Assembly: GCA_017557345.1 (NCBI GenBank)
Contig: JAFYZR010000009.1
Location: forward strand, 60,008-124,007
Direction: 5' to 3'
DNA length: 64,000 nt
Origin: Paludibacteraceae bacterium
GTDB taxonomy: Bacteria; Bacteroidota; Bacteroidia; Bacteroidales; Paludibacteraceae
Part shown: one piece after another, positions 6,888 through 13,670 of the stretch
Position numbering within the stretch: position 1 is the first letter of the stretch
Layout: each line of letters starts with the position of its first letter
The notes under the pieces: generated by a model
What the model was told of the DNA's origin: nothing
Databases searched by the model: none
What the model saw: the letters and a program-made list of their open reading frames with translations, nothing else
Program-made: the position numbers and the translations under genes

Positions 6888-8369
6888 TTATTTCGCTTTC
6901 TGTGCGCCGTAATTGGCTTTGGCGCCGAAGAGTTGCATCGCTTTGTCGAAGTTATAGCGGTTACCGTACATCGATACGCGGCGAGTCTCGGAGCCTTGCA
7001 TGTTTTGACCCGTTGCAGCACGGAACTGGTTAGCTGCGGAATTGCGATTGAAACTCTGGCTGCTGGAAATCACTTTTAGATTGGCCACACCTGCCAGATA
7101 CAATTGGTCGAAAGAATCAAGTGCCGGGTCTTCGTCTGACATACGCAGGTTATTTTCTGCGCGTGGTAGAGTTTTTTCATCAACCATATCTTCGATGTCC
7201 GTGCACTTTACGTTCGTCCATTTGCCTCCTCCCTTGGAGGGTAACTGCAAGTCCGCAGCGTTGATGTAATAATAGTTATCGTAAAGATTGGTAATGCGTT
7301 TTGCTTCAATCGGCGCATCCGGACCGCTCAAAGCGTGTGTACGTGCAACGGCTGCATAGTTATTGCCGATGAATAAGTTGTGGTGAACATCAGCGCTTAC
7401 CAAAGTCATGAACTCATATCCATAACCCATATCCTCCATATATTTGTCGCGGCACCAGCTGAAAGCGACTGTGTTATGGTGGAAATTGATATGCGATGCC
7501 TCGCCGTTCTTGTCTCCGCCTTGGATGCGCACACCGCTATAGCGGTTAGAAATAATCACATTGTTATAAATTTCTACTTCGCCGCAACGTGTGCTGAACT
7601 GCATGCCAAACATTGTACAGTTGGCTACCAGACAGTTTCGAATAATCACATTTCCTGCTATCCAGCCCTGCGAATAGATTCCTTGGTGTTGCACTTGAGG
7701 AGGAGTAGCATCTACCATACGTCCGGTTTCGAATTCTGCAGCAGGACAACCGTTGCGCTCGTCGGTCGGATCATTTGGCATGTAATAAGCTTCCAGACCT
7801 TGATCCAGCATAATACCGTCGATGATAAGTGTGCCTTTAGGCTTCTTAGCCATCACGTCGTCCAAGCCGCTGATGGTAATCAATCCTTTACTACCGTTTG
7901 TGCCGAGTTGCTCTTGCGTAGGTTGAATACGGGTGATATATTTATGCGGGTCACGTTCCGTGAAATCCATATTCCATCCGCCCTCAAGCGTAATCCAGTT
8001 GCTTATCTCAATATATCCGGCATTGGTGGCGCCCAGGAAATTTCCTTCTGTCACGCGAACGATAGCGCCTGATTCATTATTCTCTTTGATGATGTTCAGA
8101 ACAGCCTGAATATCTTTCTTTGCCATCTCTGGACTTAAGCCGTCCGCGCCACGGGATTTACCCATCGAACTGACATAATAAATCTTGCCGTTGTTTTGCT
8201 GAACACTACTTTGGTCTTGCGACTGCTGTTGCGTTTGAGTGCTTTGAGTGTTGGAACTTTTTTGCGAAGAGGCATTGTTAACTGCGTTACCAATGGCTCT
8301 GAACAATTGGGCGTTCATTGGCATAGCTGCTATCAGCACCGCTGCCAGAATAAAAGAAATCTTACGCAT
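6888..8369 (-). CDS. secreted right-handed beta-helix (DUF1565-like) protein
   Basis: A 493-aa exported protein with signal peptide MRKISFILAAVLIAAMPMNA, a Gln/Ser-rich linker (residues 25-58), then IYYVSSMGKSRGADGLSPE, the usual start of DUF1565/parallel beta-helix proteins, followed by repeated beta-coil segments such as GNVIIRNCLVANCTMFG and EIYNNVIISNRYSGVRI. This fold is common in polysaccharide lyases and in structural surface proteins; no catalytic site could be assigned, and no T9SS tail is visible, so periplasmic or outer-membrane location is inferred. It has its own promoter and heads the transcript that continues into the methyltransferase and queA. Confidence 0.8.
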   Translation of the reverse strand: MRKISFILAAVLIAAMPMNAQLFRAIGNAVNNASSQKSSNTQSTQTQQQSQDQSSVQQNNGKIYYVSSMGKSRGADGLSPEMAKKDIQAVLNIIKENNESGAIVRVTEGNFLGATNAGYIEISNWITLEGGWNMDFTERDPHKYITRIQPTQEQLGTNGSKGLITISGLDDVMAKKPKGTLIIDGIMLDQGLEAYYMPNDPTDERNGCPAAEFETGRMVDATPPQVQHQGIYSQGWIAGNVIIRNCLVANCTMFGMQFSTRCGEVEIYNNVIISNRYSGVRIQGGDKNGEASHINFHHNTVAFSWCRDKYMEDMGYGYEFMTLVSADVHHNLFIGNNYAAVARTHALSGPDAPIEAKRITNLYDNYYYINAADLQLPSKGGGKWTNVKCTDIEDMVDEKTLPRAENNLRMSDEDPALDSFDQLYLAGVANLKVISSSQSFNRNSAANQFRAATGQNMQGSETRRVSMYGNRYNFDKAMQLFGAKANYGAQKAK

Positions 8370-8417
8370 AATGTTTAGATATTTTGATTTGTTGGTCTCA
8401 GTTGTTTAAATATGCTG

Positions 8418-8449
8418 CAAAAATACAAAAAAAATCTCATTCTTGCAAA
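8418..8449 (-). promoter_or_regulatory. promoter of the beta-helix gene
   Basis: Minus strand TTTG at 8449-8446 and TATTTTTG at 8425-8418 with 20 nt between; about 49 bp upstream of the start codon. Confidence 0.75.
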
Positions 8450-8474
8450 TATTTTATGCTTTTTTGCACAAAAA

Positions 8475-8506
8475 TTTGGTCAATTCAAAAAAAAGCAGTA
8501 CTTTTG
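8475..8506 (+). promoter_or_regulatory. promoter of tRNA-Ser(TGA)
   Basis: TTTG at 8475-8478 and TACTTTTG at 8499-8506, gap 20 nt, with the tRNA starting 14 bp later. Confidence 0.85.
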
Positions 8507-8520
8507 CAGCCGCTTTTGAA

Positions 8521-8605
8521 GGAAAGATGGCAGAGTGGTCTATTGCGTCGGTCTTGAAAACCGAAGTACTGAAAGGTACCGGGGGTTCGAATCCCTCTCT
8601 TTCCG
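8521..8605 (+). tRNA. tRNA-Ser (anticodon TGA)
   Basis: 85-nt cloverleaf: acceptor GGAAAGA/TCTTTCC, anticodon stem around loop CTTGAAA (anticodon TGA), long variable arm, T-arm GGGGTTCGAATCCCT. CCA is not encoded. Confidence 0.96.
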
Positions 8606-8643
8606 CAAAAATCACCGGTTTTGGTGTTTTTTTTGCAAAAATA

Positions 8644-8675
8644 TTTGCGTATATCAAAAAAAAGCAGTACTTTTG
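8644..8675 (+). promoter_or_regulatory. promoter of tRNA-Glu / rpsT
   Basis: TTTG at 8644-8647 and TACTTTTG at 8668-8675, gap 20 nt; second copy of the duplicated promoter. The transcript would begin about 90 bp before tRNA-Glu, with a GC-rich leader containing hairpins such as CCCCG-ATTGA-CGGGG. Confidence 0.8.
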
Positions 8676-8773
8676 CAGCCGCTTTTGAAAGAAAGCATGT
8701 TTTTTTTAGCAGGGCGCATGCAAATGCCCCTTCCGGCGGAGGCCGGTTTCCCCGATTGACGGGGACACCTCCG

Positions 8774-8845
8774 GGTGCCATCGTATAACGGTTAGTACTC
8801 AAGATTTTCATTCTTGCAATAGGGGTTCGATTCCCCTTGGCACTA
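8774..8845 (+). tRNA. tRNA-Glu (anticodon TTC)
   Basis: 72-nt cloverleaf: acceptor GGTGCCA/TGGCACT (first pair G-U), anticodon stem CAAGA/TCTTG with loop TTTTCAT (anticodon TTC), T-arm GGGGTTCGATTCCCC. CCA is not encoded. It is directly preceded by CTCCG in a GC-rich leader. Confidence 0.94.
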
Positions 8846-8848
8846 CAA

Positions 8849-8929
8849 ATGACCTTCCCTAAAGTCACGTTCCTCGGCTGATCCTCTCAAGGCCCAAAGG
8901 AACAGTATTTAACCGCCCGCGAGTCGGGC
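8849..8929 (+). promoter_or_regulatory. structured leader between tRNA-Glu and rpsT
   Basis: Inverted repeats TGAC/GTCA (near 8850-8867), GTTCCT/AGGAAC (8869-8874 with 8898-8903) enclosing GGC/GCC, and GCCCG-CGAGT-CGGGC (8915-8929) predict a folded RNA just before the S20 start. S20 is autoregulated in enterobacteria; a similar role here is only a suggestion. Confidence 0.4.
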
Positions 8930-8948
8930 AATAAACAAAACAAACAAG

Positions 8949-9203
8949 ATGGCAAATCACAAATCATCTTTAAAGCGTATCCGCCAAACAGAGGCACGCA
9001 AAGCGCACAACCATTATTATGCTAAAACAGCTCGTAATGCTGTTCGTGACTTGCGTAAAGAAACTGACAAAGCTGCAGCTACTGCTGCTCTGCCAAAAGT
9101 TAGTTCGATGCTCGATAAATTGGCAAAGCGTAACATTATTCACGAGAACAAAGCTGCTAATCTCAAATCTAAATTAGCTCGCTTCGTAAATAAGTTGGCA
9201 TAA
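8949..9203 (+). CDS. rpsT: 30S ribosomal protein S20
   Basis: An 84-aa basic protein beginning [13 protein letters not shown], the diagnostic S20 N-terminus, followed by the conserved three-helix bundle with the [12 protein letters not shown] region. It binds 16S rRNA early in 30S assembly. The gene follows tRNA-Glu by about 100 bp on the same strand and ends in a good terminator, so tRNA-Glu and rpsT are probably one transcript from the promoter at 8644-8675. The start is the ATG at 8949 in the purine-rich context AACAAACAAG, without a clear Shine-Dalgarno sequence, as usual in Bacteroidota. Confidence 0.97.
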   Translation: MANHKSSLKRIRQTEARKAHNHYYAKTARNAVRDLRKETDKAAATAALPKVSSMLDKLAKRNIIHENKAANLKSKLARFVNKLA

Positions 9204-9227
9204 TTGAAATACGCATTAGGTCAAACG

Positions 9228-9257
9228 GAAGAATCACAATCGTGGTTCTTCTTTTTT
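9228..9257 (+). terminator. intrinsic terminator after rpsT
   Basis: GAAGAATCAC / GTGGTTCTTC stem (10 bp with one G-U) around loop AATC, followed by six T. Confidence 0.88.
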
Positions 9258-9287
9258 GTTTAATCGGCAATCCCGGGAGAGAAAAAC

Positions 9288-9370
9288 AGAACATTTTTAC
9301 ATAGGTGTTGCATAGGTAATAACCTCGACTTAATACCGATGAGATATCGTTTCCGAAATTGAACATTTTC
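9288..9370 (+). repeat. intergenic repeat copy (full element)
   Basis: Begins with AGAACATTTTTAC, contains TAGGTGTTGCATAGG, AATAACCTCGACTTAAT and ACCGATGAG, and ends with ATTGAACATTTTC. The GAACATTTT words at both ends are shared with the copies at 18.1 and 31.9 kb and seem to mark the boundaries. It lies between the rpsT terminator and the araC promoter. Confidence 0.8.
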
Positions 9371-9388
9371 GTAAAAAATGCTTAAAAA

Positions 9389-9420
9389 TTTGCATATGTG
9401 CAATTTTTGTAGTAATTTTG
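9389..9420 (+). promoter_or_regulatory. promoter of the AraC-family gene
   Basis: TTTG at 9389-9392 and TAATTTTG at 9413-9420, gap 20 nt; 25 bp before the ATG. Confidence 0.85.
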
Positions 9421-9445
9421 CACCAAATTTGATACAATTATTAAG

Positions 9446-10291
9446 ATGAAAGAGAATAATATTCCTATTGTGGATTGCCCGTATGGCGATTATATGATTG
9501 GTGACGCAAGTGGCAAACTGATGAATGAATATGGCCGTTATCCGTGTAAAATCACGTGTGGTGTGTACGCCTTGCTTGTACGCGGAACAGCTCATGCAAC
9601 GATAAATGTGACGGACTATGATTTCAAGCAAAATGATGTTTTGTTGTTGGAACCGGGCAGTTTCTTCTTTATCCGTAGCTGTTCGGATGATGCACTTGTT
9701 TACTGGATTGTTTTTGGGAGCAGTTTCTTGGAGAAATATACATTCAACAACCGCATGTCCCTTTCCGCGTTGCAGCTTCATTCTCCGAAACTATCCGTAA
9801 GTGAAAATCATGCGAAAGTGCTATGCTCGATGTATGACACGATAATTGCTGCTCTAAATGCCGAACCGACGATGTTAGACAGCGAGAAAATGGTGCATAT
9901 CTTCAATTTGTTGCAAACCAGTTACGCCAAATATGCGCATAGCCAGGATGAATATCTGGTAAAACCACAGGATAGAAGAACGGAGATATACCAAGAATAT
10001 TGCCGCTTGGTATTGCAGAATTATCATGAGTGGCATCATGTTAATCAATATGCAGACGCGCTACGCATCACATTGCCGCACTTATGCTCTACCATTAAAT
10101 CGGTAGGAAATAGAACAGCGGGTGATATTATAGTAGAAGCCATTTTGACCGACGCTAAGTCGCAATTGAAAATCACCAATACGCAGATAAAAGAAATCGC
10201 GCTAAATCTTGGTTTTGACAATGTGGCTTTCTTCAACCGCTTCTTTAAAGCGCATGTAGGCGTTACGCCAAAGGCTTATCGGAACGGATAA
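9446..10291 (+). CDS. AraC-family transcriptional regulator
   Basis: A 281-aa regulator. Residues 1-120 form a cupin-like sensing domain (LLVRGTAHATINVTDY, then LLEPGSFFFIRS); residues about 180-281 hold two helix-turn-helix units ending in IKEIALNLGFDN-x-AFFNRFFKAHVGVTPKAYR, the AraC signature. The ligand cannot be read from sequence. It is a single-gene transcript with its own promoter and a terminator shared with the convergent rfbB. No obviously controlled operon is adjacent: the neighbours are rpsT (other side of a terminator) and rfbB (convergent), so its targets are probably elsewhere, possibly the uronate genes 14 kb away, but nothing in the sequence shows it. Confidence 0.92.
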   Translation: MKENNIPIVDCPYGDYMIGDASGKLMNEYGRYPCKITCGVYALLVRGTAHATINVTDYDFKQNDVLLLEPGSFFFIRSCSDDALVYWIVFGSSFLEKYTFNNRMSLSALQLHSPKLSVSENHAKVLCSMYDTIIAALNAEPTMLDSEKMVHIFNLLQTSYAKYAHSQDEYLVKPQDRRTEIYQEYCRLVLQNYHEWHHVNQYADALRITLPHLCSTIKSVGNRTAGDIIVEAILTDAKSQLKITNTQIKEIALNLGFDNVAFFNRFFKAHVGVTPKAYRNG

Positions 10292-10294
10292 TAT

Positions 10295-10325
10295 AAAGGG
10301 CGCTTTTTAGCGTCCTTTATTTTTA
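10295..10325. terminator. bidirectional terminator between araC-family gene and rfbB
   Basis: AAAGGGCGC / GCGTCCTTT stem (one G-U) with loop TTTTTA, then ATTTTT on the plus side; AAAAA flanks on the other side allow use from rfbB. The 3' arm word TAGCGTCCTTT is repeated a few bases later as the last codons of rfbB. Confidence 0.82.
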
Positions 10326-11459
10326 GCGTCCTTTGTACATTTCTTCGTAGTACTTTTCGTACTCGCCTGAAGTGATGTTATCAAGCCATTCTTGATTGTC
10401 CAAATACCATTTGACGGTCTTTTCAATTCCTTCTTCGAATTGCAGACTGGGTTCCCATCCTAATTCGCGCTGTAACTTTGTGCTATCGATGGCATAGCGC
10501 ATGTCATGTCCTGCACGGTCTGTTACAAAAGAAATCAAATCCAAGTCTGCGCCTTCCGGACGGCCTAACAATCTATCTACGGTTTTAATAACGGTCTTGA
10601 TAATATCGATATTTTTCCATTCGTTGAATCCACCGATATTATATGTCTCTGCAATCTTTCCTTTATGGAAAATGACGTCAATAGCTCGTGCGTGGTCCAC
10701 TACATACAACCAATCGCGCACATTTTCTCCCTTGCCATAAACAGGCAATGGCTTGCGATGACGGATGTTATTGATGAAAAGCGGAATGAGTTTCTCCGGG
10801 AATTGGAATGGGCCGTAGTTATTCGAGCAATTGGTAACAATAGTCGGCATTCCGTAAGTATCATGGAACGCGCGCACGAAATGATCCGAAGAAGCTTTGG
10901 ATGCCGAATAAGGAGAATGCGGATTGTATTTTGTAGTCTCGTAGAAGAAATCCTCGCCATAAGCCAAATGATGTTCTCCAGATGAAGCTTTAGTGGTAAA
11001 CGGCGGTTCTATACCTTCCGGATGAGTCAGTTGCAAAGCGCCATAAACCTCATCCGTTGAGATATGGTAGAACCGTTTGCCTTCGTATTTCTCCGGCAGA
11101 CTTTCCCAGTACAGTTTGGCTGCTTGCAGCAAAGAAAGTGTACCCATCACATTGGTGCGAGCGAAAGTGAACGGGTCTTTGATAGACCGATCCACATGAC
11201 TTTCTGCGGCCAGATGAATAATGCCCGTCACATGCTCTTCTTGCATCAAAGCATAAATTGTGTCAAAGTCGCAAATATCGGCACGCACGAAGCGATAGTT
11301 GGGTTTATTCTCTATATCTTTCAAATTCTCCAGATTGCCGGCATAAGTCAACTTATCCACATTGATAATGCGATAGTCCGGATATTTGTTGACGAACAAA
11401 CGTACTACATGGCTTCCGATAAATCCGGCTCCGCCGGTAATGATGATGGTATGTTTCAT
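10323..11459 (-). CDS. rfbB: dTDP-glucose 4,6-dehydratase
   Basis: Makes dTDP-4-keto-6-deoxyglucose for rhamnose and other deoxysugars of surface glycans. The 378-aa short-chain dehydrogenase/reductase has TGGAGFIGSHVVRLF (NAD-binding GxxGxxG), LAAESHVDRSI, HISTDEVYG with the active-site Thr-Asp-Glu, and the catalytic YSASKASSDH. Length fits the family (350-380). Other rml genes (rmlA, rmlC, rmlD) are not next to it: birA follows upstream at 26 bp. The ATG at 11459 fits the family start. Confidence 0.96.
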   Translation of the reverse strand: MKHTIIITGGAGFIGSHVVRLFVNKYPDYRIINVDKLTYAGNLENLKDIENKPNYRFVRADICDFDTIYALMQEEHVTGIIHLAAESHVDRSIKDPFTFARTNVMGTLSLLQAAKLYWESLPEKYEGKRFYHISTDEVYGALQLTHPEGIEPPFTTKASSGEHHLAYGEDFFYETTKYNPHSPYSASKASSDHFVRAFHDTYGMPTIVTNCSNNYGPFQFPEKLIPLFINNIRHRKPLPVYGKGENVRDWLYVVDHARAIDVIFHKGKIAETYNIGGFNEWKNIDIIKTVIKTVDRLLGRPEGADLDLISFVTDRAGHDMRYAIDSTKLQRELGWEPSLQFEEGIEKTVKWYLDNQEWLDNITSGEYEKYYEEMYKGR

Positions 11460-11485
11460 ATCGATGGTTGAATTTTTATCTGATT

Positions 11486-12310
11486 TTATAGGACGTAACG
11501 TATTTGCTTGAAATGGTAAAGCCGCATGTCTCCATTCTCATCTTGTAGAACCAGCCTTCCATCCGGTTTAACATCTACGATCCATGCCTTAAAAGCACCT
11601 TTAGTGCCTTTTGGCGCGTTCATGGTAGGCGCCATATCGACGGTGCGCTCAACAAACGGCCAAGGCCCTTCTCCTATACGGAAGAGATTTCTCTTGTAAT
11701 ACTCCCAAACGCCTCTGCGCGGCAGTTGCAGGACGGATTGTATCTCTTGATATAGTTTCGTCATAATCCGGTCTATATCAAACTCCGCCACATCATCTGA
11801 GTAATGGTTACAAATTGTCTTCAGCGAGATAGGATTCTGTGCCAGCGAACGCCATCTGGTCTGGTTGACATTAAGACCTATACCGGCAATCGCATAATCC
11901 ATTCTTTTTCCGCTTATACCGCCTTCCATCAAGATACCTGCTAATTTGTTCTCCTTGAAGTAAATATCATTCGGCCATTTGATGGTTAGGCCATAAGAGG
12001 CAATTCCGTATAAATCATTTGCTATCCTGGCATATATCTCATTTTTGCTTACTCGCGCCGCCTCTTCGATGGCATCTGCTACTACTTTATGCAATGCCAC
12101 GCTAACGGCTACTGTAAGATAAAACGGCTCATCATCCGGCTCCAACAAAACGGAACAGAGCAGATTCTTTCCCGCTTCGCTCTCCCATTTATTTCCTGTC
12201 TGCCCGCGACCTGCTGTTTGAAATCCGGTATAGATATACTCGGGTGGATTTCCTTCCGCAATCAGTTGTTTGAGCAGATTGTTGGTACTATCGGTTTGCT
12301 CCACATACAT
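11486..12310 (-). CDS. birA: biotin--[acetyl-CoA-carboxylase] ligase (group I BirA)
   Basis: Attaches biotin to the carboxyl carrier protein. The 274-aa protein begins at the catalytic domain (EQTDSTNNLLKQL), with the biotinyl-AMP loop in AGRGQTGNKWESE, then LTIKWPNDIYFKENKLAGILMEG and a small C-terminal SH3-like domain. There is no N-terminal DNA-binding domain, so it should not act as the biotin repressor. The start ATG at 12310 overlaps the end of dacB by 23 bp, which indicates coupling. An acetyl-CoA carboxylase is not encoded in this window. Confidence 0.94.
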   Translation of the reverse strand: MYVEQTDSTNNLLKQLIAEGNPPEYIYTGFQTAGRGQTGNKWESEAGKNLLCSVLLEPDDEPFYLTVAVSVALHKVVADAIEEAARVSKNEIYARIANDLYGIASYGLTIKWPNDIYFKENKLAGILMEGGISGKRMDYAIAGIGLNVNQTRWRSLAQNPISLKTICNHYSDDVAEFDIDRIMTKLYQEIQSVLQLPRRGVWEYYKRNLFRIGEGPWPFVERTVDMAPTMNAPKGTKGAFKAWIVDVKPDGRLVLQDENGDMRLYHFKQIRYVL

Positions 12311-13670
12311 CGAGTAGATAATCTTGAATAACCGTTTGTATCTTTTTTGCCTTGCCCGGAGCAGAGTTAATCAATATCGCAAAGACCCATGTTTCTCCAT
12401 TTGGCATGTCAATATAGCCTGCGAAGTTCTTTGTGCCGGCGATAGTGCCGCTCTTGGCATGAATCCGTCCCTCCAACGCAGTACCGGGGCATAAAGTCTT
12501 TAACGTTCCCGTTAGACCACTTGTGGGCAACGAAGCCATCCATGCATCTTTGTTGCTGCTTCGTGCCATGATAGTCAATAATTGAACGAAAGCTTTTGCG
12601 CTTACCGCATCCTGTGGCGCCAAACCACAGCCGTCTTTGATAATGGCACTCTGCATCTCTACGCCTCTGCGGCGCCAATAATCGCGCAATAAATCCTGGC
12701 TGTTGTGAATACTTCCCGGCAGGGTATAGCGCGTGCCTAAATAACGGAATATGGCTTCGGCGTATAGGTTATTGCTGTTAACGTTGGTTTCCTTAATCAG
12801 CTCTGAAAGCGGTTCCGAATAATGGATATATAACTCTGTGCGCGCAGGGGCTAAAGGATTATAATCCGCTTCGTATGTGGCATCACGTTTCACTTCTATA
12901 CCCGCTTCGCGTAAACGGCTTGTGAAATGCCGTGCCAGTAACAGACCGGGATTCGGTAAATCGCCTTTTACTCCGAAGGTGCCTAAATTAGACGGAACGA
13001 CACCGGTCAAATAGCGTTCGCGACTATAGGGCAATCCGCTTACAAACGCTCCATCATAACTAATCTTGTCACAACGGATATGATTGATGAAATAGACATC
13101 TTCTACTTGCGGCTCGGTTTTTACCACGGTGGCTATACTTCCCGGTTCTCCACTCTTCAGCACGATATTCATCGTGTTGCCGTAGTAGTTCAAGGCAAAA
13201 ATTCCCGGGGCATAGTAATTTCCTGCATCTTCACAAAGCCATGCGGGGTTTTGCGCTTCGCCATCCAGCATCGTCATATCAGCTACAATTCCTCCCTCGA
13301 TGCGTTGGATACCGGCAGACTTAACGGCTTTTATCCATTGATTGAAAAAGGCCGTTTTACCTTGCCAACCCAATGAAGGATCACAAGAGCCATGAACATA
13401 CAAGTTTCCTTTCAACACGCCATTTTCGATCGTGCCGGAATATTCAAGCGTAGTAGGAAAACGAAAATCAGGTCCGAGAGTTTCGAGTGCCGCTCCTGTT
13501 GTAAGCAGTTTCATGACGGAAGCAGGAGGCACTACGTGCTCCGGACGATAACTCTCAATCACTTCGCCTGTCGTGAGATTTTTAACCAGCACAGACATGT
13601 TTGCCTGTCCCGTGATAGGATGGCTGGTTAGAAAACTGATGGAGAGTAATATGTTAAGAAAGATACTCAT
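12288..13670 (-). CDS. dacB: PBP4-type D-alanyl-D-alanine carboxypeptidase/endopeptidase (S13)
   Basis: Periplasmic peptidoglycan hydrolase. The 460-aa protein has an N-terminal signal (MSIFLNILLSISFLTSHPITG) and all three penicillin-binding motifs: SxxK in PPASVMKLLTTGAALE (about residue 52), SxN in VNSNNLYAEA (about 300) and KTG-type in HAKSGTIAGTKNFAGY (about 408). The long region between the first two motifs matches the inserted domains of class C low-molecular-mass PBPs. The gene overlaps both neighbours (17 bp with the NfnAB-type gene, 23 bp with birA), so this is one tightly packed transcript. Confidence 0.94.
   Translation of the reverse strand: MSIFLNILLSISFLTSHPITGQANMSVLVKNLTTGEVIESYRPEHVVPPASVMKLLTTGAALETLGPDFRFPTTLEYSGTIENGVLKGNLYVHGSCDPSLGWQGKTAFFNQWIKAVKSAGIQRIEGGIVADMTMLDGEAQNPAWLCEDAGNYYAPGIFALNYYGNTMNIVLKSGEPGSIATVVKTEPQVEDVYFINHIRCDKISYDGAFVSGLPYSRERYLTGVVPSNLGTFGVKGDLPNPGLLLARHFTSRLREAGIEVKRDATYEADYNPLAPARTELYIHYSEPLSELIKETNVNSNNLYAEAIFRYLGTRYTLPGSIHNSQDLLRDYWRRRGVEMQSAIIKDGCGLAPQDAVSAKAFVQLLTIMARSSNKDAWMASLPTSGLTGTLKTLCPGTALEGRIHAKSGTIAGTKNFAGYIDMPNGETWVFAILINSAPGKAKKIQTVIQDYLLDVCGANR

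Larger units (their letters stand above)
8485..8689 (+). repeat. 36-bp perfect direct repeat duplicating a tRNA promoter
   Basis: The 36 bases at 8485-8520 recur exactly at 8654-8689 (169 bp apart). Each copy holds the TACTTTTG box and the start of the transcript; the TTTG boxes lie just outside in similar but not identical sequence. One copy precedes tRNA-Ser, the other precedes tRNA-Glu and rpsT. Confidence 0.9.

Noticed and set aside
7380-8072. 230-codon open frame on the plus strand inside the beta-helix gene
   Set aside because: Antisense to a gene with signal peptide, conserved motifs and promoter; the plus-frame protein is Cys/His-rich and has no recognisable domain.
8485-8689. 36-bp direct repeat around tRNA-Ser as attL/attR of an integrated element
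   Set aside because: Only the tRNA lies between the copies, the copies cover promoter sequence and not the tRNA 3' end, and no integrase is present.
8690-8773. GC-rich leader before tRNA-Glu as a small protein gene
   Set aside because: No open frame of useful length; sequence is dominated by inverted repeats.
9288-9370. Intergenic repeat read as a terminator
   Set aside because: No stable stem followed by a T-tract; it lies after a proper terminator at 9228-9257, and other copies lie upstream of genes.
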